Positions 44,113 to 53,274 of a stretch of 64,000 nt of DNA are shown in pieces (position 1 is the first letter of the stretch; every line of letters starts with the position of its first letter). The notes under the pieces are model-generated. The model had not been told where the DNA came from. It was given only the letters and a program-made list of their open reading frames with translations, and searched no databases. Source of the DNA: Flavobacterium ajazii (GTDB lineage Bacteria > Bacteroidota > Bacteroidia > Flavobacteriales > Flavobacteriaceae); NCBI RefSeq assembly GCF_010614725.1, contig NZ_JAAEHL010000001.1, positions 642,683 to 706,682 on the forward strand, written 5' to 3'. The position numbers and the translations under genes are program-made.

Positions 44113-44306
44113 CTAATTTTCTGAAAATTAGTTTTTTACACTTTAAAACAGTGTAAACAAAATTTTAATTTACTAGAAATCAATAAATTAAACAACCTAA
44201 CCACCCTGTTAAAAAATACACATATATTTTGTTATAAAAATCAATATTCACTTTTTAAATTCTTAATTTTTAATCAAATAATAAAAAAATAGCATAATTT
44301 AATTCA
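44113..44306. other. Intergenic region with two inverted repeats upstream of the PL11 operator
   Basis: This is an AT-rich spacer without ORFs. Immediately upstream of the operator lie the palindrome AATTTTCTGAAAATT (44115-44129) and the inverted pair TTTACACT (44135-44142) and AGTGTAAA (44150-44157). Either could be a second regulator site for the PL11 promoter or simply AT-rich hairpins. The rest of the spacer (44160-44306) shows nothing recognisable. Confidence 0.4.
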
Positions 44307-44349
44307 TAAAAAAATCCCTGTTCATTTTAAACTCAAAAATGAACAGGGA
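44307..44349 (-). terminator. Terminator after the acetylesterase gene
   Basis: TCCCTGTTCATTTT (44315-44328) pairs perfectly over 14 bp with AAAATGAACAGGGA (44336-44349), loop of 7. On the minus strand the stem is followed by TTTTTTT. It lies 44 bp after the stop codon. Confidence 0.9.
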
Positions 44350-44392
44350 ACATTATAAACTAACTAAACTAAACTCTGATTATACTTTTCGC

Positions 44393-45898
44393 TTACCAGT
44401 TATCTGTACGAAAAGGAGATGCCGGTAAATTTTCGACATTAAATAAATTAGGTTCCGGAACTGCTTTCCATGCAAAACGAACTGCTACCGGATTTTTAAC
44501 TTTTTCAGAAGAAACTACAATTGTCTTTCCGTCAATTTTAGCAACTGCCGGATAAAAGATTTTATCCTCACCGGCAATTTCAAATTCCTTTAAATTTTCA
44601 GTTGTTTTTCTGAATCCTGAATCAGCATAATCAAAAAATAACTGAATTTTATCTTTTTTAATTTTCAAATGATTATAAATTGGTCCCGAATAAACCAGTT
44701 TATCATCTTTATATGTTTTAGCTAAAGAAATTAGTGCCAGTCTGTGTCCAACAGTTTGCTTGTCTATCGGGTGAATGTTATTGGTATCTCCAACATCAGT
44801 TGTAACTGCCATACCACTATTGCCTATTTTTTTTAATGAAAATAACTGCGCTTCTCTGATTTCTGGGGTTTGTCCTTTATGAGGCGTAATTTGCACATAA
44901 TAAAAAGGAAAATCACCTTGTTTCCAGTCATCCCGCCAGTTTTTTACCATGGCAGGAAATAAAGTTTGATATAATTTAGCCTTACCCGAATTACTTTCGC
45001 CCTGATACCAGATGACACCTTTCATTGTGTAATTGATTAGTGGGTGTAACATAGCATTATAAAGTACATAAGATGTTTTATTCGCTTCTTTTTTAGGCTT
45101 TTTAATTTCTGTTTTAGATGTATTATTAACCTGCTTTTCATTTCTTAAATTCAGATAATACGTTTCCAGTTTTTCCTGATATGCTTTTTCGTTTTTAGCA
45201 TCTTCTTCCAGAATAGTTAAAAAATCCGGATTTTCTTCCAGGACATTCTGAGAGGTCCAGGCTTCTGCTTTTGTGCCACCCCATGACGTTGAAATCAGAC
45301 CAATAGGGATTTTCAGTTTCTGATATAAATCCCTTCCGTAAAAATAGGCTACTGCAGAAAACGTTTTAATTGTTTCCGGCGAACAGGCTGCCCATCTTCC
45401 TGTTACATCATCAAGTGGTTTTGGAGAAGCATTCGTTAAGACCGTAAATAGTCTGATATCAGGAAAATTAGCATTTACGATTTCCTGCTCATAGTTTTTA
45501 ACCCCTGTTTTCCAAGTACCTTCTTCTTTTCCAACCGGAAAATACATATTCGATTGACCGGAACAAATCCAGACTTCGCCAATAAGAACATTATTAAGTA
45601 CAATTTTATTTGAAGCATTAACGGCTATTGAGTATGCTTTTTCACTTCCCTGAGGGGTATCTACTGCTACTTTCCAATCTCCCGTTACATTTGCAGTGAC
45701 TTCTACAGGACTATTTTGCCAGCCTAACTGAATGTTTATCTTTTCGTTAGGAGATGCCCAGCCCCACAAATTAACTTTTGCATTCTGCTGTAAAACCATA
45801 TTATCACTAACCAAAGCCGGCAATTTGACCTGCGCTTTTGAAGAAAATGATACATTTAAAAAAATTAAAAATAAAAACAGATTTCTTATGAAATTCAT
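44393..45898 (-). CDS. Sialate O-acetylesterase-like (SASA/SGNH) carbohydrate esterase
   Basis: A 501-residue exported protein (signal peptide ending FSSKAQ). Residues 25-100 form the N-terminal sandwich of sialate-O-acetylesterase-like proteins (LPALVSDNMVLQQNAKVNLW). The nucleophile motif is CSGQSNM (Ser116); GVIWYQGESN and the Asp/His block DTNNIHPIDKQTVGHR complete the SGNH site. Such enzymes in pectin loci deacetylate galacturonate or other acetylated sugars. Sialic acid is an unlikely substrate in this context. A lysine-rich insertion around 250-275 (TEIKKPKKEANK) is unusual. Single-gene unit with its own regulon operator and terminator. Confidence 0.9.
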   Translation of the reverse strand: MNFIRNLFLFLIFLNVSFSSKAQVKLPALVSDNMVLQQNAKVNLWGWASPNEKINIQLGWQNSPVEVTANVTGDWKVAVDTPQGSEKAYSIAVNASNKIVLNNVLIGEVWICSGQSNMYFPVGKEEGTWKTGVKNYEQEIVNANFPDIRLFTVLTNASPKPLDDVTGRWAACSPETIKTFSAVAYFYGRDLYQKLKIPIGLISTSWGGTKAEAWTSQNVLEENPDFLTILEEDAKNEKAYQEKLETYYLNLRNEKQVNNTSKTEIKKPKKEANKTSYVLYNAMLHPLINYTMKGVIWYQGESNSGKAKLYQTLFPAMVKNWRDDWKQGDFPFYYVQITPHKGQTPEIREAQLFSLKKIGNSGMAVTTDVGDTNNIHPIDKQTVGHRLALISLAKTYKDDKLVYSGPIYNHLKIKKDKIQLFFDYADSGFRKTTENLKEFEIAGEDKIFYPAVAKIDGKTIVVSSEKVKNPVAVRFAWKAVPEPNLFNVENLPASPFRTDNW

Positions 45899-45925
45899 AG
45901 GTTCAAAATTTACTATTTAGAAACC

Positions 45926-45970
45926 TAAAAATAAACGACTAAAACGATATAGCCATCCTGTGCTTCCCTG
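45926..45970 (-). promoter_or_regulatory. Regulon operator and promoter of the acetylesterase gene
   Basis: Toward the gene: CAGGGAAGCACAGGAT (45970-45955), 21 bp, then TATTTTTA (45933-45926), a TAnnTTT box with final A. Confidence 0.75.
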
Positions 45971-45984
45971 CATCCAGTATAAAC

Positions 45985-46024
45985 AAAAAAGGGACAATAA
46001 CTAAGTTACTGTCCCTTCTTTTTA
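45985..46024 (-). terminator. Terminator of the first susCD operon
   Basis: GGGACAATAACT (45991-46002) pairs with AGTTACTGTCCC (46004-46015) with one mismatch. On the minus strand a run of T follows (AAAAAA at 45985-45990 on the plus strand). It lies about 90 bp beyond the susD stop. Confidence 0.8.
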
Positions 46025-46103
46025 AACTAAACTATCCAATTTTAAAATTCTATTTAATACTAAATCAGTATTCTAAAAACTAAACAGTCAAATAAACTAA
46101 TTT

Positions 46104-48053
46104 TTAATAACCCGGATTCTGCATTGCATCTTTTTCTGCTGCAGTTAGCGGTTTACCGTTTGCATATATTCCATCAAGGAAAGTTTGAGGAATAGGGCGC
46201 AAGTTGTGATAATCCTGAATGTTTGGTGCAGCTTCTATATTATAAGCTTTAGCTCTTGCAACCAAAGTTTTAGTTCTGCTTAAATCCTGCCAACGATGGA
46301 ATTCTCCACAAAGTTCTCTTGTACGTTCATTTAGCACTAAACATAGCATTCGGTCATAATCACTTGTATATCCTAATTTTGTAATTACAGCAACATCTTC
46401 AGCAGGTAAAGTACTGGTACTGGTAATATTCAGACTGGTTGCAGCCGTTGTAGCTACAATATTATTAGACTCATAATACGAATTTTTAGGAGTATAAGAA
46501 ATTGGGATACCAGCCTGACCTGCAACTGTCCATGCAGCAGATCCATCTACATAAGCTGAACGGTCTTCACCAACCTTATATGCTCCACGATTTCTGACTG
46601 CATTAATGTACGGCAAAGCGTCAGCGAATGAAGCGGCACCCTGTTTAGCTAAACGTACTTTTGCTTCAGCAGCTATTAAATACGTATCTGCAGAACGTGC
46701 TAAAATAATATCCCTAGATCCTCTTTGACTTGTTAAATCGATTCTTGATCCATCCATATATTTGCTTAAAGACGGAAATCTTACATCGGCCATAAGCCCT
46801 ACATTATCTGCTGCATATTGTACATAAACACTAGGCACTTTTTTTGCAGCTCCCGGAATAAGAAAATCTGTATTTTTAGTTTTAGCAAAACGATTATCCG
46901 TTGAAGCATTCATTATGTAAACAATACCTAAATCACCATTTACATAAGTAGTTCCGGACTGATTATTAACGATACTCTTTGTTTGAAAGCTTTTCCAAAA
47001 ACGGGAATCATTTATTTTATCATATACATCATAAGTATAATATGTCGGAGCCAAACGGCTAAATGGTCTTCCTCCTGCCAGATTTCTCCTCATTTGAGGC
47101 AATTGATCATAAGTTGAAAGGAAATATAAATGTTGCCAATTCGACCCAGTATTTAACTGACTTGCATTAAATTGACCTGCTAATATTATTTCTGACAATT
47201 TTTCATTAGCGCCATCTGGAGCTGTGAAATTCCATAAATCAACATAGTTAGGTGCTAAAGGGTGATGAGATATAACTTCATCTGCAAGAGTAACTACTTT
47301 TTGTAAATCAGCTGTTTTTGTAGCTGAATTCCAAGTATCGTTTATTTCACTCGCACGAGACAAATAAGCTTTTGCCAAATAATGCGCAACTGCATCCTTT
47401 GTTATTTTTGCTGAACCTCCGGCATTGTCAAGTAAATCATAAGCTTTTGTAAAATCATCTATAATTTGAGTAAATACTTGTTCAGCAGTAGCTCTTGAAA
47501 ACTCAACTTCAACAGTAGTACTCAAATCTAATTTTATTGGTACACCTCCATACTGACTTACTAATTTTAGATAATTGAAAGCTCTTAAAAAATAACCTTC
47601 GCCTAAAGCTCTTTTTTTAATCGCAGCATTAGTTGAGACAATTGCTGTAGCCGATTCAATCAAGGTATTTGCGTTTCCTATGGCAACGTACAAGTTATCC
47701 CAATTGGTATTGGCAGCAACAGTATTTGCATTAGAAACTGTTACAAAAGAGTTTAATCCTGATGCATATGAATTCCAAATATGATTTGAAGGATCTCCTC
47801 CTGCATGAAACTCATCAGTACCAGACTGAGTAGCTGTAAGTGGTACTTCTAATGCAAACTCTAAAGCAAAAGACTGATAATAAGTCCCTACTGCTAAAGC
47901 CTGAATACCTGCTTCGGTTTTGTAATAATCTTTAGTATACCCTGTGGTTAGCTTTTCGTCCAGGAAGTCATCACTACAGGAACTTCCAAGGCCTAATGCT
48001 GCAATTAACATCAAATTGATATATAATGTTTTATATTTTTTCATAATTTTCAT
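46104..48053 (-). CDS. SusD/RagB-family glycan-binding lipoprotein (pair 1)
   Basis: A 649-residue outer-membrane lipoprotein (lipobox LGSSC, then SDDFLDEK, a standard SusD beginning). The second ATG (48044, MKKYK) is an equally good start. Tetratricopeptide-like helices of the RagB fold are visible (ALGEGYFLRAFNYLKLVSQYGGVP, typical SusD; DAVAHYLAKAYLSRA), and the C-terminus RTRELCGEFHRWQDLSRT is the conserved SusD signature. It caps the SusC channel and binds incoming oligosaccharide. It starts 15 bp after the susC gene and is its partner. The ligand is inferred to be a pectin fragment from context. Confidence 0.95.
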   Translation of the reverse strand: MKIMKKYKTLYINLMLIAALGLGSSCSDDFLDEKLTTGYTKDYYKTEAGIQALAVGTYYQSFALEFALEVPLTATQSGTDEFHAGGDPSNHIWNSYASGLNSFVTVSNANTVAANTNWDNLYVAIGNANTLIESATAIVSTNAAIKKRALGEGYFLRAFNYLKLVSQYGGVPIKLDLSTTVEVEFSRATAEQVFTQIIDDFTKAYDLLDNAGGSAKITKDAVAHYLAKAYLSRASEINDTWNSATKTADLQKVVTLADEVISHHPLAPNYVDLWNFTAPDGANEKLSEIILAGQFNASQLNTGSNWQHLYFLSTYDQLPQMRRNLAGGRPFSRLAPTYYTYDVYDKINDSRFWKSFQTKSIVNNQSGTTYVNGDLGIVYIMNASTDNRFAKTKNTDFLIPGAAKKVPSVYVQYAADNVGLMADVRFPSLSKYMDGSRIDLTSQRGSRDIILARSADTYLIAAEAKVRLAKQGAASFADALPYINAVRNRGAYKVGEDRSAYVDGSAAWTVAGQAGIPISYTPKNSYYESNNIVATTAATSLNITSTSTLPAEDVAVITKLGYTSDYDRMLCLVLNERTRELCGEFHRWQDLSRTKTLVARAKAYNIEAAPNIQDYHNLRPIPQTFLDGIYANGKPLTAAEKDAMQNPGY

Positions 48054-48068
48054 TATTAAATTTTAATT

Positions 48069-51000
48069 TTAAAGTTCAACATTCAAACCTAAAGTAAATC
48101 CTCTGTTAGAAGCGGTTGTCTGCGTATCCAAATCCATCCATTTTACTTTATTATAAATCATCCCCGGGTTCATAACCTGAATATAAAGTCTCAACTTTGA
48201 AACCCCAGCTTTTTCAGCCATTTCATTTGTAAAATTATACCCTAAAGATATATTTCGCATTTTTAAAAATGCCCCATCTCGATAACCTAAAATTGGGAAA
48301 AAAGAATCCCCTGTACCTGCTGAATAAATTGGTTTTTGATATTCAGCATTAATGTTGTTATCCGTATAATAATCAATAGATCTCTGACTGCCTTTTGCAC
48401 CTTCATTTTCACCAAGTGTATTATAAAGATACCCCAGGCGACCATAAATAAAGAATGATAATTCTACATTTTTATATCTAAATGTATTGGTCAAACCTGC
48501 AATATATTTAGGATCAGCACTACCAATTATAACACGGTCATTATTTGCGTCAATTTTATAATCGCCATTTTGATCAACTGGTCTTGCATTACCAAATGAA
48601 AACCCGGCGCCATTAGCATTAAATTTAGCCATTTCTGTTGCATCTTCCGGTTTCCAGATTCCGTTTGACGCATATCCGTAAATAACATTTTGTGGTTGCC
48701 CTATAAATAAATTATTATTGATATCATCGAATTTACCATTCGCTAAGGTCACAATTCTGCTTTGCTGATATGAAGCACTTAAATTTGAACTCCATTCAAA
48801 ATCTTTGGCTTTTACATTTATAGTATTTAATGTCAACTCGACACCTTCTCCTTCAGTTTCACCAACATTTTCATAAGTATCTCTATACCCTGTAGGTGTA
48901 GGAACACTTCTTTTTAACAGTAAATCCGTTGTATCACTAGTATAGTACTCTAAGGTTCCTGATATTCTGCTATTCACAAAAGAAAAGTCAACACCATAGT
49001 TAATTTGTTTCGTTTTTTCCCATCCTAAATCTGGATTTCCTAAAGTTGCATTATTTACTATACCGGAACCGTTAGGATAAACAACACCAGCCAATGGCGG
49101 CTGTGTAGAATAAGGATCAACGGCAGCATTACCGGTAACACCAAAACCTATTCTAAGCTTCAACTGATCTATCCAGGAAACATCACTTAAAAAACTTTCC
49201 TGATTCATATTCCACGCCAATGAAGCACTTGGAAAGAAGTCCCATTTTTTTCCATCTGCCAATTGCGATGCTCCATCATAACGCCCGGATGCAGTTAACA
49301 AATACTTATTATCATAACCATAAGTTACCCTTCCCATATAAGATAGTAAACCAGACTCGATTAAATTAGAAGAATAGTTACTCAGAGTTACATTAGCAGG
49401 AGTCAAAGCATTCCATTTGTTTTCAGGATTTTTAACATCATTTGCTGCCATACTACTATCTTCATACTCATATCCTGTTTTACTTTGTAAAAAGGTCAAA
49501 CCTAAATCATGTTTACCAATAGTCTTGTTATAATAAAGTAAATTATCCAATGTATAAGATATTGTCTGCGCCTTTATCAATGAAGCAAAACTTGTTCCTG
49601 AGCGGGCTGCAGATCTTCCATCCAAAAATACTCCATCGCGATAGGAAGTAATATCTGGTCCAAAGTTCATTCTGTATTTTAAACCGCCTAACACCGGAAT
49701 AAGCTTACCTAAATCTACCTGAGCATACAAGCTACCAAAAGCTCGTAATGTTACACGCTGATCCTGAGAATATTTATCTTCATCAATAACTGTTCTGATA
49801 GTATTATCTCCACCCGGATTATCAATTCTATTACCATTACTATCATAAGGAACAGCATAGGGAAGATTAAGACGTGCTGTATTATATATTCCGGTTGTAC
49901 TACTTACAGCTGTTCTTCCTATATTGGATTGTCCATACTCATTTATACTATAACTCGTATTAAGATTAGCTCCCATAGAAAACCAATCTGATGGTGTGAT
50001 ATCTACATTGGCTACACCGTTATAACGTTTGTACCCCTGTCCTTTTAAGACTCCTGTACTTCCTGTATAACCAAATGAACCATACCCTTTCATTTTTTCA
50101 GTTCCTCCACTAACAGCTATGGTATGCTGTTGCGTAATTCCTGTACGGGTTATAAACTTTGTCCAGTCTGTTGTAGCTACTTTTGAACCATCCCATGTAC
50201 CACCTTCCCATCCTTTAGCAATGTTAGCCCAGGCAGAAGGATCAGCAGATTTTAAGAAAATCAATTCATCGTTAGCAATGGTTGGAGCATCTCCTTTTGG
50301 AAAAGCAGATGGATTTGAATAATATCTTGCCCATCTACGAAAATCAATATATTCACCAGCCGTCATCATTGGAGCGTTTTCATGAATTTCTTCAGTAGTT
50401 AATGAAGTATTATAATTTAATGAAAATTTACCATTTTTACCTTTTTTAGTAGTTACAATGATAACTCCATTTGCTCCACGGGAACCATAAATTGCAGTTG
50501 CAGATGCATCTTTTAAAACATCAATAGACTCAATATCAGTAGGATTTAAAAAGTCAATCCCTCCTGCATTTGAATCACTGACATCACTAACAGACTTACC
50601 TAACGCTCCCGCTAATGGTTTAGAGTTATTAATAGGCACTCCATCAACTACATAAAGAGGGGAGTTCGAAGCAGAAATAGAACGTGCACCACGAATCGTT
50701 ACCTTTCCCACTGTACCTGGACGCTCATTTGAAGAAATATCTACCCCGGCAGCTTTTCCCTGCATTGCCTGAACAGCATTTTGAACAGGTCTGGAACTTA
50801 TTACTTCAGAACTTACACTTACGATTGACCCGGTTAAATCCTTTTTCTTTTTTACACCATATCCTACAACAACTACTTCTTCAAGTGAATTGTCTTCTTC
50901 TTTAAGCACAACATTATAAACATTTGTGTTACCAATAGTAATCTCCTGTTTCTTAAAGCCAATAAAACTATAAACAAGTACGTTTCCAGGAGCTGCTTCA

Positions 51001-51191
51001 ATAGAATAACTTCCGTCAAGGTCTGTACTCACCCCTTTCTGACCTCCTTTAATGAGTACATTAACGCCTGGTACCGGTAAACCACCAGCGTCTTTAACTA
51101 CTCCTTTGATTACTTTGTTCTGCGCATAAACGGATACATTCAGCAATGTAATCAACGCTATAGTCAACAGAAGACTAAATTTTTTTTTCAT
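48069..51191 (-). CDS. SusC-family TonB-dependent oligosaccharide transporter (pair 1)
   Basis: A 1040-residue outer-membrane protein. Signal peptide (SVYAQN), a carboxypeptidase-regulatory-like domain (about 27-105, GVVKDAGGLPVPGVNVLIKG), the TonB-box-like LEEVVVVGYG, the plug (to ~240, with PLYVVDGVPINN and SATAIYGSRGANGVIIVTTK) and the beta-barrel ending GLNVEL. It imports oligosaccharides using TonB energy. Regulon operator upstream; susD follows at 15 bp. Its pair-2 paralogue at 53.3 kb has a clearly different barrel, suggesting two different ligands. Confidence 0.96.
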   Translation of the reverse strand: MKKKFSLLLTIALITLLNVSVYAQNKVIKGVVKDAGGLPVPGVNVLIKGGQKGVSTDLDGSYSIEAAPGNVLVYSFIGFKKQEITIGNTNVYNVVLKEEDNSLEEVVVVGYGVKKKKDLTGSIVSVSSEVISSRPVQNAVQAMQGKAAGVDISSNERPGTVGKVTIRGARSISASNSPLYVVDGVPINNSKPLAGALGKSVSDVSDSNAGGIDFLNPTDIESIDVLKDASATAIYGSRGANGVIIVTTKKGKNGKFSLNYNTSLTTEEIHENAPMMTAGEYIDFRRWARYYSNPSAFPKGDAPTIANDELIFLKSADPSAWANIAKGWEGGTWDGSKVATTDWTKFITRTGITQQHTIAVSGGTEKMKGYGSFGYTGSTGVLKGQGYKRYNGVANVDITPSDWFSMGANLNTSYSINEYGQSNIGRTAVSSTTGIYNTARLNLPYAVPYDSNGNRIDNPGGDNTIRTVIDEDKYSQDQRVTLRAFGSLYAQVDLGKLIPVLGGLKYRMNFGPDITSYRDGVFLDGRSAARSGTSFASLIKAQTISYTLDNLLYYNKTIGKHDLGLTFLQSKTGYEYEDSSMAANDVKNPENKWNALTPANVTLSNYSSNLIESGLLSYMGRVTYGYDNKYLLTASGRYDGASQLADGKKWDFFPSASLAWNMNQESFLSDVSWIDQLKLRIGFGVTGNAAVDPYSTQPPLAGVVYPNGSGIVNNATLGNPDLGWEKTKQINYGVDFSFVNSRISGTLEYYTSDTTDLLLKRSVPTPTGYRDTYENVGETEGEGVELTLNTINVKAKDFEWSSNLSASYQQSRIVTLANGKFDDINNNLFIGQPQNVIYGYASNGIWKPEDATEMAKFNANGAGFSFGNARPVDQNGDYKIDANNDRVIIGSADPKYIAGLTNTFRYKNVELSFFIYGRLGYLYNTLGENEGAKGSQRSIDYYTDNNINAEYQKPIYSAGTGDSFFPILGYRDGAFLKMRNISLGYNFTNEMAEKAGVSKLRLYIQVMNPGMIYNKVKWMDLDTQTTASNRGFTLGLNVEL

Positions 51192-51226
51192 AAAAGTTAA
51201 ATTTTGGTTAATTAATTAGTTGTTTT

Positions 51227-51271
51227 CAAATTTATTCATAAAGAATATTCGCACTATCCTGTAGTATCCTG
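51227..51271 (-). promoter_or_regulatory. Regulon operator and promoter of susCD pair 1
   Basis: Toward the gene: CAGGATACTACAGGAT (51271-51256), a perfect pair of half-sites, 21 bp, then TAAATTTG (51234-51227), a perfect -7 box. It is identical in the 16-bp core to the pair-2 site. Confidence 0.9.
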
Positions 51272-51448
51272 CATACTTATATTATAACTTTATTTTTTTA
51301 TTTGTTAATGTTAAAATTTTCAATAGTTCATTTGATATTCATAACCATAAAAATATAATACAAAATAAGTCAGTACCTTATAAAAACTAATAATTCCATA
51401 GGCCGGAATCTATTTTATTCAAACAATTAAACAATTATTAAAAAAATA

Positions 51449-51462
51449 TGCAATCGATTACA
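51449..51462. promoter_or_regulatory. LacI-type palindromic operator candidate 1
   Basis: TGCAATCGATTACA differs by one base from the perfect palindrome TGTAATCGATTACA, which has the central CG and TG...CA ends typical of LacI-family operators. It lies about 180 bp upstream of the susC pair-1 operator. Confidence 0.5.
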
Positions 51463-51600
51463 CAAATGTATTATTATTTTTACAATAAAAAATAAATCAT
51501 TAAAAACATTTTAAATAAATAATAAATAGACAAAAAAATTAAATAAAATATAAATATTATATTCATAATTTACAGAAAAAGACTAATATTTTAACATAAT

Positions 51601-51614
51601 TGTAATCGATGACA
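51601..51614. promoter_or_regulatory. LacI-type palindromic operator candidate 2
   Basis: TGTAATCGATGACA is again one base off the same palindrome, centred 152 bp from candidate 1. Two such sites in one AT-rich gap are unlikely by chance and would suit DNA looping. No LacI-type gene is in the window. Confidence 0.5.
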
Positions 51615-51655
51615 CTAAAAAACAGAGCACTTAATAACTAATAATTACCTTACAA

Positions 51656-51689
51656 ACAAAAAAAACCGCCTCAGAAACTGAGACGGTTT
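51656..51689 (-). terminator. Terminator of susCD pair 2
   Basis: AAACCGCCTCAG (51663-51674) pairs with CTGAGACGGTTT (51678-51689) with one mismatch and a 3-nt loop. On the minus strand a T run follows. It lies 40 bp after the susD stop. Confidence 0.85.
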
Positions 51690-51728
51690 AAAAAAACAAA
51701 ATAAAAAATTGGGGCAAATTTATTTTTA

Positions 51729-53273
51729 TTAGTCGTAACCTAAATTTTGATCATAAAGCCCAGGAACTGCTAACATTTCCTGCAATGGTATTGGATAAAG
51801 CAACATATTTGCATCAATAGTTCTAATCTTATTACCAGTATCTTCTGCAGCTTTCCAAGCATTCATAATCGTTATCGCATTACCTGACCTAATCAAATCA
51901 AACCATCTGGTTCCTTCTGAAAAGAATTCTTTTCTTCTTTCATCAAACAACTGATCTAAAGTAATATTAGAAGCATTTGCCGTTACACCTGCTCTTGTTC
52001 TCACCTGATTCACAATTCCATCAACCTCGGCCTGGGTTCCACCTCCTCCATGAAGCGTACATTCGGCCATCAGCATTAATACATCTGTGTAACGAATTAC
52101 CATAAAATCAACTCCCCAGTCCTCGCGTCCTCCTGTTCCATATCTGGCCGGGTCTATATATTTTTTGAAAACCGGAAGCGTATAACTTCCTTTGTAAGTC
52201 CCAGATGCAACTGTATAACTTGTTGCAATTCCAACAGTTTTTCTATTATCATTAGCCGCAAACATATTCAAAAAACCAGTTGAAATTGGCCTGGCTTCTA
52301 AAGATCCTTGAGCTGTTCCAATACCTACTGAAGCAAAATAAGGTTCATAGCCAACTTCAACCATAAAGTTTCCTCCAATGGAACTTGCTAAACTTTGTGT
52401 ATAAGGAATTGTAAGGACATTTTCTTTATTAGTAATTCCTTCTACTTTAAAGATGGCTGCGTAATCTGTACCAAATGTATACAATCCGCTTGCTTTAACA
52501 TCACTCAATTCTTTATAAGCTTTATCCCATTCATTTAAACCAAGCATTGCACCATCAATACCATAAGTTGGACTTGAACGGGTCATATAAACCAGACCTA
52601 ACAAAGCTTTCGCTCCGTATTTAGTAACACGTCCAACATAGGTTGCGTCTGTAGTTGGAGCCGGAAGATCTGCAATTGCTAATTGTAAATCTGAAATAAC
52701 CAAGTTGTAAATATCTACAACCGGACTTCTTCCAATTTTCGCAGATTCCTGAGCTGTCATTGTTCTATCAATCAACGGAACTCTTCCAAACCATCTTAAT
52801 AAATCAAAATAACAAAATGCCCTTAAGAAACGGGTTTCAGCAATCATTGCCGCCTTATCTGTCGGATTTGTAAAAATCTGATCTCCTTTTTCAGCAATTT
52901 TCTCTAACAATTGGTTTGCTTTGTAGATCGCATTAAAATTACTCACGTAAGCTTCCTTTACATAAGTATTAGAACTAATAGAGGTATAAAAACTGTTGAT
53001 CCCTTCCCAATCTCTTGAAGCTGTTGTGAACGCTAATAAATTATCCGATCTGGTCTCACTTAAATTCAATACACGGTTCGCATAACCATAAGTACCCGTT
53101 CCATGAAAAGCAACAGAATACACTGCATTTCTTGCCTGGATAAAATCTCCGGGTGTAGCATAGAAATTCTCCTCAGTTCCCTGAGACAAAGGAATTTGTG
53201 TCAGTTCATCGGCACAGGAAGCTGTTCCCAATAAAAGCAAATTTGCCGCTAGTAAATAAATATATTTTTTCAT
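51729..53273 (-). CDS. SusD/RagB-family glycan-binding lipoprotein (pair 2)
   Basis: A 514-residue lipoprotein (lipobox LLGTASC, then ADELTQIP). SusD features: AETRFLRAFCYFDLLRWFGRVP, a helical repeat core, and the C-terminal FDERRKEFFSEGTRWFDLIR signature ending with the LLYPIPLQE motif. It is shorter than pair-1 SusD (649) and closer to the family average. It begins 1 bp after the SusC stop, so the two are translationally coupled. Ligand inferred to be a pectin or arabinogalactan fragment. Confidence 0.95.
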   Translation of the reverse strand: MKKYIYLLAANLLLLGTASCADELTQIPLSQGTEENFYATPGDFIQARNAVYSVAFHGTGTYGYANRVLNLSETRSDNLLAFTTASRDWEGINSFYTSISSNTYVKEAYVSNFNAIYKANQLLEKIAEKGDQIFTNPTDKAAMIAETRFLRAFCYFDLLRWFGRVPLIDRTMTAQESAKIGRSPVVDIYNLVISDLQLAIADLPAPTTDATYVGRVTKYGAKALLGLVYMTRSSPTYGIDGAMLGLNEWDKAYKELSDVKASGLYTFGTDYAAIFKVEGITNKENVLTIPYTQSLASSIGGNFMVEVGYEPYFASVGIGTAQGSLEARPISTGFLNMFAANDNRKTVGIATSYTVASGTYKGSYTLPVFKKYIDPARYGTGGREDWGVDFMVIRYTDVLMLMAECTLHGGGGTQAEVDGIVNQVRTRAGVTANASNITLDQLFDERRKEFFSEGTRWFDLIRSGNAITIMNAWKAAEDTGNKIRTIDANMLLYPIPLQEMLAVPGLYDQNLGYD

Positions 53274-53274
53274 T

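Larger units (their letters stand above)
51272..51655. other. Long AT-rich regulatory gap between the two susCD operons
   Basis: No ORF of any credibility lies in this ~380 bp. The sequence is extremely AT-rich, with only two conspicuous signals, the paired TGnAATCGATnACA palindromes listed separately. Its length and composition suggest an upstream regulatory region for susC pair 1. Confidence 0.5.

Noticed and set aside
51272..51655. Possible small RNA or gene in the AT-rich gap between the susCD operons
   Set aside because: No promoter-terminator pair and no coding signal apart from the listed palindromes.
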